Shown: positions 21,663 through 31,496 of the stretch, piece after piece
Numbering within the stretch: the first letter of the stretch is position 1
How the letters are laid out: the number at the start of each line of letters is the position of its first letter
Origin: Picochlorum sp. 'celeri'
Taxonomy: Eukaryota; Chlorophyta; Trebouxiophyceae
Direction: 5' to 3'
Assembly: GCA_010909725.1 (NCBI GenBank)
Contig: JAACMV010000004.1
Span: forward strand, 248,001-312,000
DNA length: 64,000 bases
The notes under the pieces: model-generated
Seen by the model: the letters and a program-made list of their open reading frames with translations, nothing else
Database searches by the model: none
Told to the model about the DNA's origin: nothing
Position numbers and translations under genes: made by a program

Positions 21663-23585
21663 ATGCTAGGTGTGGAAGAGCGAACAGATACAGAAGTATC
21701 ACCGCTGTTGAAGGGGGCGGGCCGTTCGATGACGCATGAGGGTTTCAGGCAGCATTATAGCTACATGGAATACGTTCCTTTGGAGGTATACCGCGTGGTT
21801 CGAGCCGGATTGAGTGCCACGCGACAAATGAGGATGCTCTTTGAGGATGAGAGGGATGGTGTTGATATCAGCGACAAGTACTGGAGATTGAGAAGAAATC
21901 ATTGGGTCAATCTGTTTGATGGAGCTTGCGAAGCAGGGTTTGATGTGGAGGACATCCAAAGGATCATTGCCCTTTTATTTCGCGGGGGTGGGACTTCTTT
22001 TAAAGAGTTGCGTTCAGGGCTATGTGGCGCATCAAGATATGGGCACATGCATGTCGTCAGATATTTGTGCAAGACAGTGAGCAGTGTGGCTGCATTCAGG
22101 GTTGCATGTGAGAATGGGCATATTGACATTGCCAAGTACCTCTATGAAAGAATAAACAGTACTCTTGTGGATGTGAATGAAAGGGATGACGAGGGCAGGA
22201 CAGCATTCATGCTTGCTTGCAGTAATGGTCATCTAGACATTGTCAAATATTTATATGAGACAGCAGGCAATGTGGATGTGCATGAGCGGGCTTCTGACGG
22301 TGGCCAGACAGCATTCATGCTTGCGTGCAAACATGGTCATCTAGACATTGTCAAATATTTATATGAGACAATAAGCCACGTTGATGCCAATGCCAGGGAT
22401 TATAACAATAACACAGCATTCATGCTTGCATGCAAACATGGTCACATGGACATTGTGAAATATCTCCATGAGGCACTAGGCAGCGTGGATGTATTACGCA
22501 TCATGGATTATAACAATTGCACAGGATTTACGATGGCATGTCAATTTGGCAGGATGGATGTCGTCAAGTATCTATATGAAACAATAGGCGACATTGACGT
22601 CGACGTGGATGCCAGAGAGACCTTCTATGGGCATACTGCATTCATGAGTGCTTGCAAAAGTGGCGATATTGACACTGTCAAGTACCTATATGAGACAATA
22701 GACAATACTCGTGTAGATATCAATGCCAGGGATTACCGAGGCCTAACAGCATTCATGCTTGCATGTGAAAACGGCCACAAAGACATTGTCAAATACATGT
22801 ACGAGACAATCGGCAATGTTGATGCCAATGCCAGGGATAACGAGGGCAAGACAGCATTCATGCTTGCATGTGGTTGTATAATCACCAAGTATGATGCCGT
22901 CAGTGCCCATATTAGTACTGTTAGGTATCTCTATGACACAATAGGCAATGTGGACGTCAATGACAGGGATCACAAAGGTCGTACAGCATTCACGCTCGCG
23001 TGCAAAAATAATCAGGAAGACATGGTCCAGTACTTGTATGAGACAATCGGCAATGTTGATGTACATGTAAGGGATGACGAGGGCAAGACAGCATTCATGC
23101 TTGCATGTGGGTGTGAACTTGCCGGGTTTATTGGCACAGGTGCTGTGAGATACCTGTATGAGACACTAGGCGACATGGATAAGAATGATAGGGATCACAA
23201 AGAGCGGACTGCATTTATGCTTGCTTGTCAAAGTGGTAACATGTACGTTGTCGAGTACTTGTATAGCAGAATGGGCGACAACATTGATATGAATGACAGG
23301 GATTGTGACGGGCGAACAGCCTTCATGCTTGCTTGTCAAACGTTTCAGGTGTTCATTGTCAAGTATTTGTATGAGACAATCGGCAATGTGGATGTGAATG
23401 CAAAGGATAACGAGGGCAGGACAGCCTTGATGCTTGCATCGTGGAATGGCCACCTCCAAGTCGTCAAGTACTTGGTACAGACTGTACAGGTGGATGTGCA
23501 GGACGAGGACGCTGATGGATGGACAGCGATAGACTATGCAGAGGACCGGGAACATGACGAGATTGTCGCTTATTTCATGTCCTAA
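21663..23585 (+). CDS. Large ankyrin-repeat protein
   Basis: The first in-frame ATG is 21663, giving 640 residues; the frame is open from 21321 and its sequence there (SLHALGFLSTEDLRDHL) looks coding, so an upstream exon is likely. After a unique N-terminal region (to about residue 115) come about 14 ankyrin repeats of about 33-37 residues with the consensus RTAFMLACKHGHLDIVKYLYETIGNVD (given here in part by position), ending WTAIDYAEDREHDEI. Several repeats are nearly identical in DNA, which points to recent internal duplication. Two repeats carry 5-9 residue insertions. Such TAFMLAC-type arrays are common in giant-virus and protist proteins. The partner is unknown; the fold is secure. Confidence 0.8.
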   Translation: MLGVEERTDTEVSPLLKGAGRSMTHEGFRQHYSYMEYVPLEVYRVVRAGLSATRQMRMLFEDERDGVDISDKYWRLRRNHWVNLFDGACEAGFDVEDIQRIIALLFRGGGTSFKELRSGLCGASRYGHMHVVRYLCKTVSSVAAFRVACENGHIDIAKYLYERINSTLVDVNERDDEGRTAFMLACSNGHLDIVKYLYETAGNVDVHERASDGGQTAFMLACKHGHLDIVKYLYETISHVDANARDYNNNTAFMLACKHGHMDIVKYLHEALGSVDVLRIMDYNNCTGFTMACQFGRMDVVKYLYETIGDIDVDVDARETFYGHTAFMSACKSGDIDTVKYLYETIDNTRVDINARDYRGLTAFMLACENGHKDIVKYMYETIGNVDANARDNEGKTAFMLACGCIITKYDAVSAHISTVRYLYDTIGNVDVNDRDHKGRTAFTLACKNNQEDMVQYLYETIGNVDVHVRDDEGKTAFMLACGCELAGFIGTGAVRYLYETLGDMDKNDRDHKERTAFMLACQSGNMYVVEYLYSRMGDNIDMNDRDCDGRTAFMLACQTFQVFIVKYLYETIGNVDVNAKDNEGRTALMLASWNGHLQVVKYLVQTVQVDVQDEDADGWTAIDYAEDREHDEIVAYFMS

Positions 23586-23768
23586 TATGTTGCTCTATGA
23601 AACAATCTCTTACAACAATTCTTTAAAATTTGCATATGGACATGCGCATAATGTCAAGTGTTTGCTCTATGTAACCTACCGTGGCCAAGCGGAGAGCATC
23701 GAGAAGAGCAAAGCCTACAACTTTCAAAATCCGAAACATGACTAACGTCTCTTTATTTGTGCAACAGA
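23586..23768. other. Short convergent intergenic
   Basis: The 183 bp between the ankyrin gene and the EF-hand gene has nothing recognisable. A tRNA A-box look-alike near 23682 has no matching T-arm. Confidence 0.5.
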
Positions 23769-24467
23769 CTAGTTATGAGACATCAACTCCGTTACGTGGA
23801 GGTAATGTGCCAATATCCACTGCTCTTTCCCAAAGACCAATCTGGTCCCGTTACGACGAGAGTTCAATCTGCGTGCAGATCCAGCCGGGGCATCCTTGTC
23901 AATAATGGACATGCCAGTCTCATCCACCTCAATGACAGTGCCATCCACAGTGTAGACAGTAGCACTAGTATTTCGCTGCGCCACAATCTTGGCCACTTTA
24001 TACAAAGTATCGCCCTCCTCGGAGGAAAGCACCAAGCTGTCAAAGCTTTCCAAGACAGATGGATTGGGATACTTGAACAACGAGTCAACTTCCATCTGCA
24101 GACGCAGTCCTCCAGTGGACATTGGCTGCTTCGTCGCGGTTGAGACCAGCACGCCGTTGTTATCGTTCACCTCCTGTGTGAGCTTCACGATTGCGTACAC
24201 CGTTCCGCACAGCGTGGCGATCAGGATGAGCACAGCTGCAACCAAGGCGATCAGGAAGTTGCGCATGAGCTTACGGTCAGATACAGCTCTCTCCGCGCTT
24301 CGCATCACCTCGAAAAGCTCGTCAATGGATAGAATTCCATCATTATTGACGTCGGCAGCCTGGATTCTGGCGGCCAGCTTTGGCGATATCGCCTCGCTGC
24401 GAAGCAGCTCCTGCACGTTCACCGAGGTCGTATCGCCCTTTGAGGGCATCACTGTTGGCAAAGACAT
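23769..24467 (-). CDS. EF-hand single-pass membrane protein, copy 1
   Basis: From ATG 24467 the protein is 232 residues. It has one canonical EF-hand loop DVNNDGILSIDE near residue 38, then a basic stretch and one strong membrane helix (FLIALVAAVLILIATLCGTVYAIV, about 68-91), then a mostly beta, Ser/Thr-rich domain ending LVFG and a copy-specific tail. Likely a calcium-binding membrane-anchored protein with the C-terminal domain on the far side. I do not recognise a named family. About 99% identical to copy 2 over an 855-bp block that includes the 5' leader. The open frame upstream of the ATG has no Met and is taken as leader. Confidence 0.7.
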   Translation of the reverse strand: MSLPTVMPSKGDTTSVNVQELLRSEAISPKLAARIQAADVNNDGILSIDELFEVMRSAERAVSDRKLMRNFLIALVAAVLILIATLCGTVYAIVKLTQEVNDNNGVLVSTATKQPMSTGGLRLQMEVDSLFKYPNPSVLESFDSLVLSSEEGDTLYKVAKIVAQRNTSATVYTVDGTVIEVDETGMSIIDKDAPAGSARRLNSRRNGTRLVFGKEQWILAHYLHVTELMSHN

Positions 24468-24681
24468 TGGCTTTACATTGTTAGTAGTTTCACTAAAGGG
24501 AGCATGTGAAGTGCGGTGCGTAAAGACACGACGCACTAGGGCAATTGCATCTGACCCCGGGGTCCCCAGATGGGGACTCTGTACAGAGTGCTGCGCTGCA
24601 AGTTGTGGGTTTACACCTAAATTTCGGATTCGACATATGTTGTGATGGTCACCAGCTGTCAAAGGTACCGGAATATGACTG
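23827..24681 (-). repeat. Duplicated block, copy 1 (855 bp)
   Basis: Aligns to 26253-27102 with about nine substitutions and one 5-bp deletion (GCGCT) by eye. It covers the coding region except the last residues and about 200 bp of leader. Confidence 0.9.
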
Positions 24682-26185
24682 TGAGGATATTGATTGACGT
24701 ATTTCTCCACCAGAGTGTACTACCAGAGTGTACCAGGAGCTACTACTATAGTACACCGAAACTGTCACAGATGCCACCTCTTACAGGGCTGTATGGTTTG
24801 AGGGCACTTTACAAGTAAAAATATTTTAGTTAGTGAATACGTGAAAGGCATATAAACCATTGAACTGATTTGGACACGATCGTGGAGGAAAGCTTTCTTT
24901 CGTATATCGGCATATTCACATGTTTCGTGCCTCTGTTGGCCAGAGGCATACCTGTGTGATGGTTCCATTGTGCGACTGTGCTGAGATGCGTCCCCATGGA
25001 GATCTGTTGCAGTCGATGAACCGTTCAGAGTACACAGTAGAAGGTATTTGTATGGATTTAGCCGTGCGTAAGTACTGCTCACTCACGCTACTAGGTGTAT
25101 CCAGATGCCTTTGGACCTGGCCTGCCTCTCCACATTGGTGCAGACATGTCGATACCCTCTGCCACGTGCTGGACAAGGAAGCTTCTGCGGGAGTTCTCTC
25201 GATTGCTGCTACCCAAATACAAGAAAATACACATGATATCTCGTTGCTGGAAGATGGAAAAGAAGGAGGGCCTCCAATATATTCTTTGCACACAGCCATG
25301 ATCCCTTCAGCAGGGTCACCTAATCAATAGATTTCCAAAAGTATCTCGTGTGCAGGAATTCAAAATGCAAACGATATGCCTGACATTGTATCTATATACA
25401 GCACATGACCAGGATTTTGGAATCATCTGGTGATGCAAATGAAGGAGAGAGGATTTGGCAAGTTCTGGGACCCAATGTGACACTGGTTGACAAGATGCTT
25501 GTACTGGAAGGAGAGGATGCATCAACCAGTCCACGAGAGCAAGAACAATCTACTGCGACGCAGCAAACACCACTGACTTCTGGCAATGTTTTGCCCTGTG
25601 CTTGTACACCATGAGGCCACCGCTCCGAGGTGATTGGGCGGCGCTGTTCATCATTGATAGCGCCGAGAAGGCATCTACAGGTCACAACTATCTTGTGCTC
25701 ACGTCAGACAAGGCTCTCATTCTAATACAGGGCGACAAGGTGTCATACAGGAAGGGTGGGGCCCACATTCACGTTAGTGATGAGCTCCACTCAGTGCTGT
25801 TGGACTCCATACGCCAATTCCCTCGATCAATGGTCGTTCAGTACACGTATAAGGCATCTCAAAATCCACTTCATCGATCATATAGCCCAGACAAGCACAT
25901 ATCCAAGATGAACTTGTCGAAACTGCTGAGTCACGCCATGGCATCACAACAGGACAACACAGTGGCACTGGTGTTTTGCTGCGCCACAATCTTGGCCACT
26001 TTGAGCTGTCAAAGCTTTCCAAGACAGATGGATTGGGATACTTATACAACGAGTCAACTCCCATCTGCAACCAAGGCGATCAGGAAGTTGCGCATGGGCT
26101 TGTGGTCAGATACAGCTCTCTCCTCGCTTCACATCACCTCAAAAAGCTCGTCAATGGATAAAATCCCATCATTGTTGACGTCGGT
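24468..26185. other. Inter-copy spacer with unresolved coding-like pieces
   Basis: Apart from the decayed third copy (25959-26185), plus-strand stretches at about 25090-25230 (YPDAFGPGLPLHIGADMSI) and 25611-25830 (RGDWAALFIIDSAEKAS) look coding but lie in different frames and lack clear splice links. They may be exons of an unrecognised gene or a decayed gene. No annotation beyond this is justified. Confidence 0.35.
25959..26185 (-). pseudogene. Decayed, internally deleted copy of the EF-hand membrane gene
   Basis: Pieces match copies 1 and 2 in order: the region around QRNTSATVY, then FDSL/SVLESFDS, then the EF-hand part. Two segments are missing; the second gap removes the coding sequence of the membrane helix and joins at CTGCA, which is present at both edges in the intact copies. 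Frame is lost after the first gap. Confidence 0.85.
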
Positions 26186-26893
26186 TCAATCACATCGGCG
26201 TACATCGCACTCGTATATTACGTAGAGGTGGCTTGCGTATAACCACTGATCATTCCCAAAGACCAATCTGGTCCCGTTACGACGAGAGTTCAACCTGCGT
26301 GCAGATCCAGCCGGGGCATCCTTGTCAATAATGGACATGCCAGTCTCATCCACCTCAATGACAGTGCCATCCACAGTGTAGACAGTGGCACTAGTATTTC
26401 GCTGCGCCACAATCTTGGCCACTTTATACAAAGTATCGCCCTCCTCGGAGGAAAGCACCAAGCTGTCAAAGCTTTCCAAGACAGATGGATTGGGATACTT
26501 GAACAACGAGTCAACTCCCATCTGCAGACGCAGTCCTCCAGTGGACATTGGCTGCTTCGTCGCGGTTGAGACCAGCACGCCGTTGTTATCGTTCACCTCC
26601 TGTGTGAGCTTCACGATTGCGTACACCGTCCCGCACAGCGTGGCGATCAGGATGAGCACAGCTGCAACCAAGGCGATCAGGAAGTTGCGCATGAGCTTAC
26701 GGTCAGATACAGCTCTCTCCTCGCTTCGCATCACCTCGAAAAGCTCGTCAATGGATAGAATTCCATCATTGTTGACGTCGGCAGCCTGGATTCTGGCGGC
26801 CAGCTTTGGCGATATCGCCTCGCTGCGAAGCAGCTCCTGCACGTTCACCGAGGTCGTATCGCCCTTTGAGGGCATCACTGTTGGCAAAGACAT
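26186..26893 (-). CDS. EF-hand single-pass membrane protein, copy 2
   Basis: From ATG 26893 the protein is 235 residues with the same order as copy 1: short N-terminus (MSLPTVMPSKGDTTS), EF-hand loop DVNNDGILSIDE, one membrane helix, and a C-terminal domain with TVYTVDGTVIEVDETG. Its last 25 residues differ from copy 1 because the duplicated block ends inside the reading frame and the stop lies in flanking DNA next to the pseudogene. Both copies keep all EF-hand ligands (D1, N3, D5, E12). Function unknown; calcium sensing at a membrane is the simplest reading. Confidence 0.7.
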   Translation of the reverse strand: MSLPTVMPSKGDTTSVNVQELLRSEAISPKLAARIQAADVNNDGILSIDELFEVMRSEERAVSDRKLMRNFLIALVAAVLILIATLCGTVYAIVKLTQEVNDNNGVLVSTATKQPMSTGGLRLQMGVDSLFKYPNPSVLESFDSLVLSSEEGDTLYKVAKIVAQRNTSATVYTVDGTVIEVDETGMSIIDKDAPAGSARRLNSRRNGTRLVFGNDQWLYASHLYVIYECDVRRCD

Positions 26894-27102
26894 TGGCTTT
26901 ACATTGTTAGTAGTTTCACTAAAGGGAGCATGTGAAGTGCGGTGCGTAAAGACACGACGCACTAGGGCAATTGCATCTGACCCCGGGGTCCCCAGATGGG
27001 GACTCTGTACAGAGTGCTGCAAGTTGTAGGTTTACACCTAAATTTCGGATTCGACATATGTTGTGATGGTCACCAGCTTTCAAAGGTACCGGAATATGAC
27101 TG
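26253..27102 (-). repeat. Duplicated block, copy 2 (850 bp)
   Basis: Partner of 23827-24681, same orientation. Divergence starts sharply on both sides. Confidence 0.9.
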
Positions 27103-27246
27103 ACGGTTGAATTATTTAATATCTTGTTGTATTTTTGTGAGTAGTATTCCAATGTGGACGGCAATGCCACACACCGTTTCAACAGACGGCATTGATGATG
27201 ATGATGATGATGTAACAATGACACAATCCAAAAAAGTATCCATGTA
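26894..27246. other. Leader of copy 2 and intergenic
   Basis: To 27102 this is the duplicated leader. A GATGAT run lies at about 27190-27211. No gene is seen. Confidence 0.5.
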
Positions 27247-27999
27247 TTAACAAAAAGGACGAGGAGGAGTATTCTTACGAGCCTGTACCAGGCACTCGAT
27301 CCGAGGCTCAAAATGGTGCAGCACCCTCCTGTACACATCCCGCTTGAAATCCACCACCTTTTCTGGCAGCTCATGCAATGGCATCCACCGCCACTCACTA
27401 AACTCTGGAGACCCATGACACGTCAAATCAATCTCATCATCATCCCCTTCAAATTCCATCAACAACCACTTTTGCGTCTGCCCTCGATATCGAAGATATC
27501 CATCACCAACATGGCTCTTCACCTTTGTAGGATATTCATAGTCCAACCAACCATCAATAGACCCAACCACTCGCACTCGAGTCATCCCAGTCTCTTCCTT
27601 CAACTCTCTCTTTGCAGCCACCAGAGGATTCTCCATCGGATCAATACCTCCCTGCGGCATTTGCCACGTCTGAGCAGAATCATCCATCCGACGAGCAGCA
27701 AACACCAACCCTTGCTGATTCACCACGCACAAACCCACCCCCCGACGAAACTCATTCATATTATGAACAATGATGTTATTATTAGCATTGCTTGCTACCG
27801 TGCTGCTACTTTGTTGTCGCTGCGTCGATGATGAAGAACATGAGATTATTGTATTATTCTTATGAGTATCATGTTTTTGAATCGTCCCAACAGTGTTGCT
27901 TCTTCTTCTTCTTATTGTGTTCGTATGGGTAACCCTAAGTTCATGTATAGAATTTACTATTCGTGGTCTTTGTTGCCACGTCGATGCCATATTCATCAT
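27247..27999 (-). CDS. Nudix hydrolase, RppH/Ap4A-type, probably organellar
   Basis: Nucleoside diphosphate-X pyrophosphohydrolase, family of bacterial RppH and plant organellar NUDT26/27 that cleave dinucleoside polyphosphates or RNA 5' caps. ATG 27999 gives 250 residues. The Nudix box fits G-x5-E-x7-REL-x-EE-x-G (GGIDPMENP...AAKRELKEETGM) near residues 114-137, preceded by WQMPQGG, typical of the RppH group. The first 90 residues are rich in Ser, Thr, Arg and Asn and poor in acids, as in a plastid or mitochondrial presequence. An open frame continues upstream through a GTT repeat but has no ATG. Substrate cannot be told from sequence. Confidence 0.88.
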   Translation of the reverse strand: MMNMASTWQQRPRIVNSIHELRVTHTNTIRRRRSNTVGTIQKHDTHKNNTIISCSSSSTQRQQSSSTVASNANNNIIVHNMNEFRRGVGLCVVNQQGLVFAARRMDDSAQTWQMPQGGIDPMENPLVAAKRELKEETGMTRVRVVGSIDGWLDYEYPTKVKSHVGDGYLRYRGQTQKWLLMEFEGDDDEIDLTCHGSPEFSEWRWMPLHELPEKVVDFKRDVYRRVLHHFEPRIECLVQARKNTPPRPFC

Positions 28000-28046
28000 C
28001 AAGAGGCCGAGCTTGACGAATTTTGTTGTTTTGATCCGATCAACCC

Positions 28047-28075
28047 TTGTTGTTGTTGTTGTTGTTGTTGTTGTT
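28047..28075 (+). repeat. GTT trinucleotide repeat
   Basis: About nine GTT units just upstream of the Nudix start, probably in its 5' leader. Confidence 0.9.
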
Positions 28076-28179
28076 GAAAAAGAACAACAAGACAAAACTA
28101 TTCGAAAAGAACAACAATACTATTAAATAAAAAGAAGAAATAAAACAATAATAATAATACCAGGGCGTGACTGACTCAA

Positions 28180-29034
28180 TCAAGGTTGCGTCAACATGCT
28201 GCGATACTCGGGATGCTCTGTTCCCATGACCCAATCCCAATGCGTCATGTACAAACTAAAATGAACATGAGGAAACCTATGATGCATATCATGATGCCTC
28301 ACTGTATTCAACAACGGCGACGATTCCTTCGTATTATTATTCTTCGTCTTAGCATGACTAGTAGTATTCCTCACCATGGTATTGAAGGTGTGAGAGAGAA
28401 TCAGATGGAGCACCCCTTCCGCACTGGGAATATAGGGCGCAATCTCATACCCAGCATGCCCACCATTATGTATCACCGTCATATACATATGATACACTCT
28501 ATGAACCCCTATATGCATAGGAAACAAGAAACAGACAAAGATTTCGTTGGCAAAGACAATCATCGCCTCTATACTATGAAAACTATACCCTGTAAATGCT
28601 GTGGGTACTGTTGACTGGTGATGTATGTAATGCACTCGCCTGTACAACAGTTTCGTATGCAATAAACGATGCGTCCAATAAAACCATGCGTCATGAAGGT
28701 AGTCTAAAGCGATGGCTGTGCACAGGGCAGAGCCCAGATGGACTGGTCTATTGCTGTAGAGAAGACTGTATCCACTCGTGTGAAGCTTTTCCACAAACGT
28801 CCATATCAATGCTTTCACCACCAATGGGCCTATGCTATTCAATGCTTCTCGTGTTACTTGACCTATTGCATGTTTTCTTTTTTTTGTACCGCCATTATGT
28901 GCGTAGTGAATGGGTGATACTGAGCAGAATCGAGGAACAATGACATGCAGGAAGAGAGCTGCCAGGTAGTAGACGAGCGATGCCTGTGCAAATGCCTGTA
29001 TAAATCCACCTCCATATATGTAAGAACTCTTCAT
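28180..29034 (-). CDS. Fatty acid hydroxylase / sterol desaturase family membrane oxygenase
   Basis: Di-iron membrane oxygenase of the endoplasmic reticulum or plastid. ATG 29034 gives 284 residues. The histidine clusters are present in order: HRLLHT (HxxxH), HYIHH (HxxHH) and HHDMHH near the C-terminus, with an extra H in HNGGHAGYE. Four hydrophobic segments are seen. The exact substrate (sterol, alkane or fatty acid) cannot be assigned. A Lys/Asn-rich insert (AKTKNNNTKESS) lies between the last two clusters. Its 5' end faces biotin synthase across about 250 bp. Confidence 0.85.
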   Translation of the reverse strand: MKSSYIYGGGFIQAFAQASLVYYLAALFLHVIVPRFCSVSPIHYAHNGGTKKRKHAIGQVTREALNSIGPLVVKALIWTFVEKLHTSGYSLLYSNRPVHLGSALCTAIALDYLHDAWFYWTHRLLHTKLLYRRVHYIHHQSTVPTAFTGYSFHSIEAMIVFANEIFVCFLFPMHIGVHRVYHMYMTVIHNGGHAGYEIAPYIPSAEGVLHLILSHTFNTMVRNTTSHAKTKNNNTKESSPLLNTVRHHDMHHRFPHVHFSLYMTHWDWVMGTEHPEYRSMLTQP

Positions 29035-29282
29035 TATTATGTAATAATATTTTGATATTTTTCTGGTTTCTTCATCATCATGCACACACAAGTATGGGGC
29101 ACGTGGCAGAGTATATGATGGATGGATATCGATATCGGTCAACGGTATAATTTGACCGAGGGATACTCCTCATTGGTTGGTCAGGGTATGTATCGATCAT
29201 GATGATGATGCCGATGGACATTCATTCAATTATTTCTTTCTGTTTTGGAGAAAAATACAATTAAAAAACACTAACAATAATA

Positions 29283-30576
29283 ATGCAAGCATTGGTGAGG
29301 AAGACGGTTGGGCAGAGGGTGCTCGCAGCGACATGGGTACATGCAGGCATGGACTGTCGACTGCTGTCTTCAGGCAATGCTGTGATGAAGGCGGCAGAGG
29401 TATCAATGGTGGAAGATACCGTGTATCAGTCAGAGGAGCCGCGATGGTTGCGGGAATTGGGCACTGTTCGCAATGATTGGACGTGAGTCTATGTTGAGTA
29501 CTGCAGTATTTTTTCTTTCGATTGCTTTTTTTTTCAATATGCCACGAATAATCACATCTAACGATCAATTTACATATACATGTAGTCGAGAGGAAGTGAA
29601 GGAGGTGTATGAGAGCGGGTTTTTGGACCTGGTGCACCACGCGTCGTCAGTCCACCGTCAACACAATGACCCATCCATGGTACAGCGTTGCACATTGTTG
29701 AGTATCAAGACGGGAGGGTGTCCAGAGAATTGTAATTATTGTAGTCAGTCGAGTCATTGGAGTAAAGAGACTGGGACCAAGGCGGAAAAGTTGATGGATT
29801 TGGAAGATGTGTATCAGGCTGCGGTGCGGGCCAAGGAGGCTGGGAGTACACGGTTCTGTATGGGGGCGGCGTGGAGGGGTCCGTCTCAGGTGGGGAAGAG
29901 GCAGTGGGAGCGGGTGTTGGATGCTGTGAAGCGTATTCGTGCGTTGGATATGGAAGTGTGTACGACTCTTGGCATGTTGACACCAGAGCAGGCAAAAGAG
30001 TTGAGGGAGGCTGGTTTGACTGCGTATAATCACAATTTGGATACGTCTCCAGAGTATTATGAAAAGGTGACGACGACGAGAAAATATCAGGATAGATTGG
30101 ATACGATTGAGAGTGTTAGACAGGCTGGTATTTCCGTGTGTGCTGGAGGGATTATTGGGTTGGGAGAGAGCCACATGGACAGAGTGGGGTTGTTCCATCA
30201 GCTGGCCACGTTGCCTGCGCATCCCGAGTCTGTTCCCATTAATGCCTTGGTTGCGGTCAAGGGTACGCCGTTCCAAGATCACGAGGCGCCGTCTGGATTG
30301 GATATTGCGAGGTGTGTGGCGACAGCAAGGATTTTAATGCCAAGGACAGTGGTGCGATTGTCTGCCGGAAGAATGAATTTTTCATATTCGGATCAAGCCT
30401 TGTGCTTCTTGGCGGGAGCGAATTCTATTTTTGATGGAGATAAATTGCTGACGACGCCGAATAATGATAGGAATGAGGATTTGGAAATGTTTTCTCTTCT
30501 GGGGTTGAAGAGCAGGCCTGCCTTTGTGCCATATGCATCTGGACAAGAGAGCAGCAATGGCGCAACGTCTTCATAG
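29283..30576 (+). CDS. BIO2: Biotin synthase (radical SAM)
   Basis: Converts dethiobiotin to biotin by sulphur insertion, in mitochondria. Exons 29283-29482 and 29586-30576 flank a 103-bp intron (GTGAGT...GTAG); the join gives RNDWTREEVKEVYESG, matching the family. The protein is 396 residues. The 4Fe-4S SAM motif C-x3-C-x2-C is at 112, 116, 119 (CPENCNYCSQ). The 2Fe-2S ligands appear in RFCMGAAWR, EVCTTLGM and, later, VRLSAGR. The N-terminus (MQALVRKTVGQRVLAATW) is basic and amphipathic like a mitochondrial presequence. It is the last step of the pathway whose other steps are encoded at 9.2-12.8 kb. Confidence 0.96.
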
Positions 30577-30658
30577 TCTTTTTTTCTCGTTGTTGGAATA
30601 ATACGTAGATATATAATATTGTTACCACCATCACACCATATAATGCAATGCATCATCA

Positions 30659-31496
30659 TCATGCCAAGACTTGTCTGGTGAATCGATATGCATCAGACCA
30701 GCAGGATTGGCAGAGATCAATTGGCAGTTTCTCTTGCTTGTTGCGAAGTGTCTTATCAGCCCCCTGTTCGGTCAAGAACTTGACAATCTCCACATGCCCT
30801 CTCATAGCTGCCCAGTGCAATGCAGAATTATCTCCCATATCCAGGGCATTCACATTAGCACCCTGCTCCACCAAGAATTTCACCGTCTGCATATGCCCAT
30901 TGTGGGCGGCTCGAATAAGAGGAGATTCCCCCATCTGCACACATGTGGATGTATGTTTTTTCCTGGTGTATCATACGCAGCAAATAATACTATACATGGT
31001 TACATACCACATTTCTCTGCTCAATATCTGCACCTTCATCCAACAACAACTTGCAGCATGCCGTGTGACCTGCATCATCATCATGATATCATCATCATCG
31101 CACAGGTATGATACGATAAAAAGAAGAAGCAAGCAACGCACCGTTTCCTGCTGCCAACAACAATGGAGGATCTCCACAATGATCAGCTTCGTTCAAAGGA
31201 GCACCCTGTATGTATGTATATATATATATATATTCTACTATTACAGAACAAAGCAAAATGCATATACTAGTAGTAGGAGCCAACGCACCTCCATAATATG
31301 CTCCTTTACCCAATCATAGTATCCATCCACACAGTCTCTCCAGATGTTGGACTTTTCTGGGACAAACTTTCCATTCTACAGGAAAAAAGAGAAAACTCAG
31401 TCGCCAAGAACAACCCCACACACAGCAACGTTGGCCCCTCAATGAAGAACTATTTTCATTGAGCAAAAAATAACATACAATGAGATCGAATGGCAT
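30659..31496 (-). CDS. Small ankyrin-repeat protein, five exons
   Basis: Exons 31496-31479, 31375-31289, 31205-31142, 31069-31008 and 30934-30659 join in frame to 168 residues; introns are 103, 83, 72 and 73 bp with GTATGT or GTGCGT donors. Protein starts MPFDLINGKFVPEKSNIWRD, then four ankyrin repeats (GDPPLLLAAGNG, HTACCKLLLDEGAD, ESPLIRAAHNGHMQTV, NSALHWAAMRGHVEIV) and a short tail. This is the most intron-dense gene in the window, and every junction falls between or inside repeats. Likely a protein-interaction module; partner unknown. Confidence 0.82.

Noticed and set aside
23680..23720. tRNA A-box look-alike (GTGGCCAAGCGG)
   Set aside because: No T-arm, acceptor pairing or anticodon stem is found within 200 bp in either normal or permuted order.
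29647..30282. Long antisense ORF opposite biotin synthase
   Set aside because: It mirrors the codon pattern of the real gene and has only low-complexity Thr/Pro/His content.
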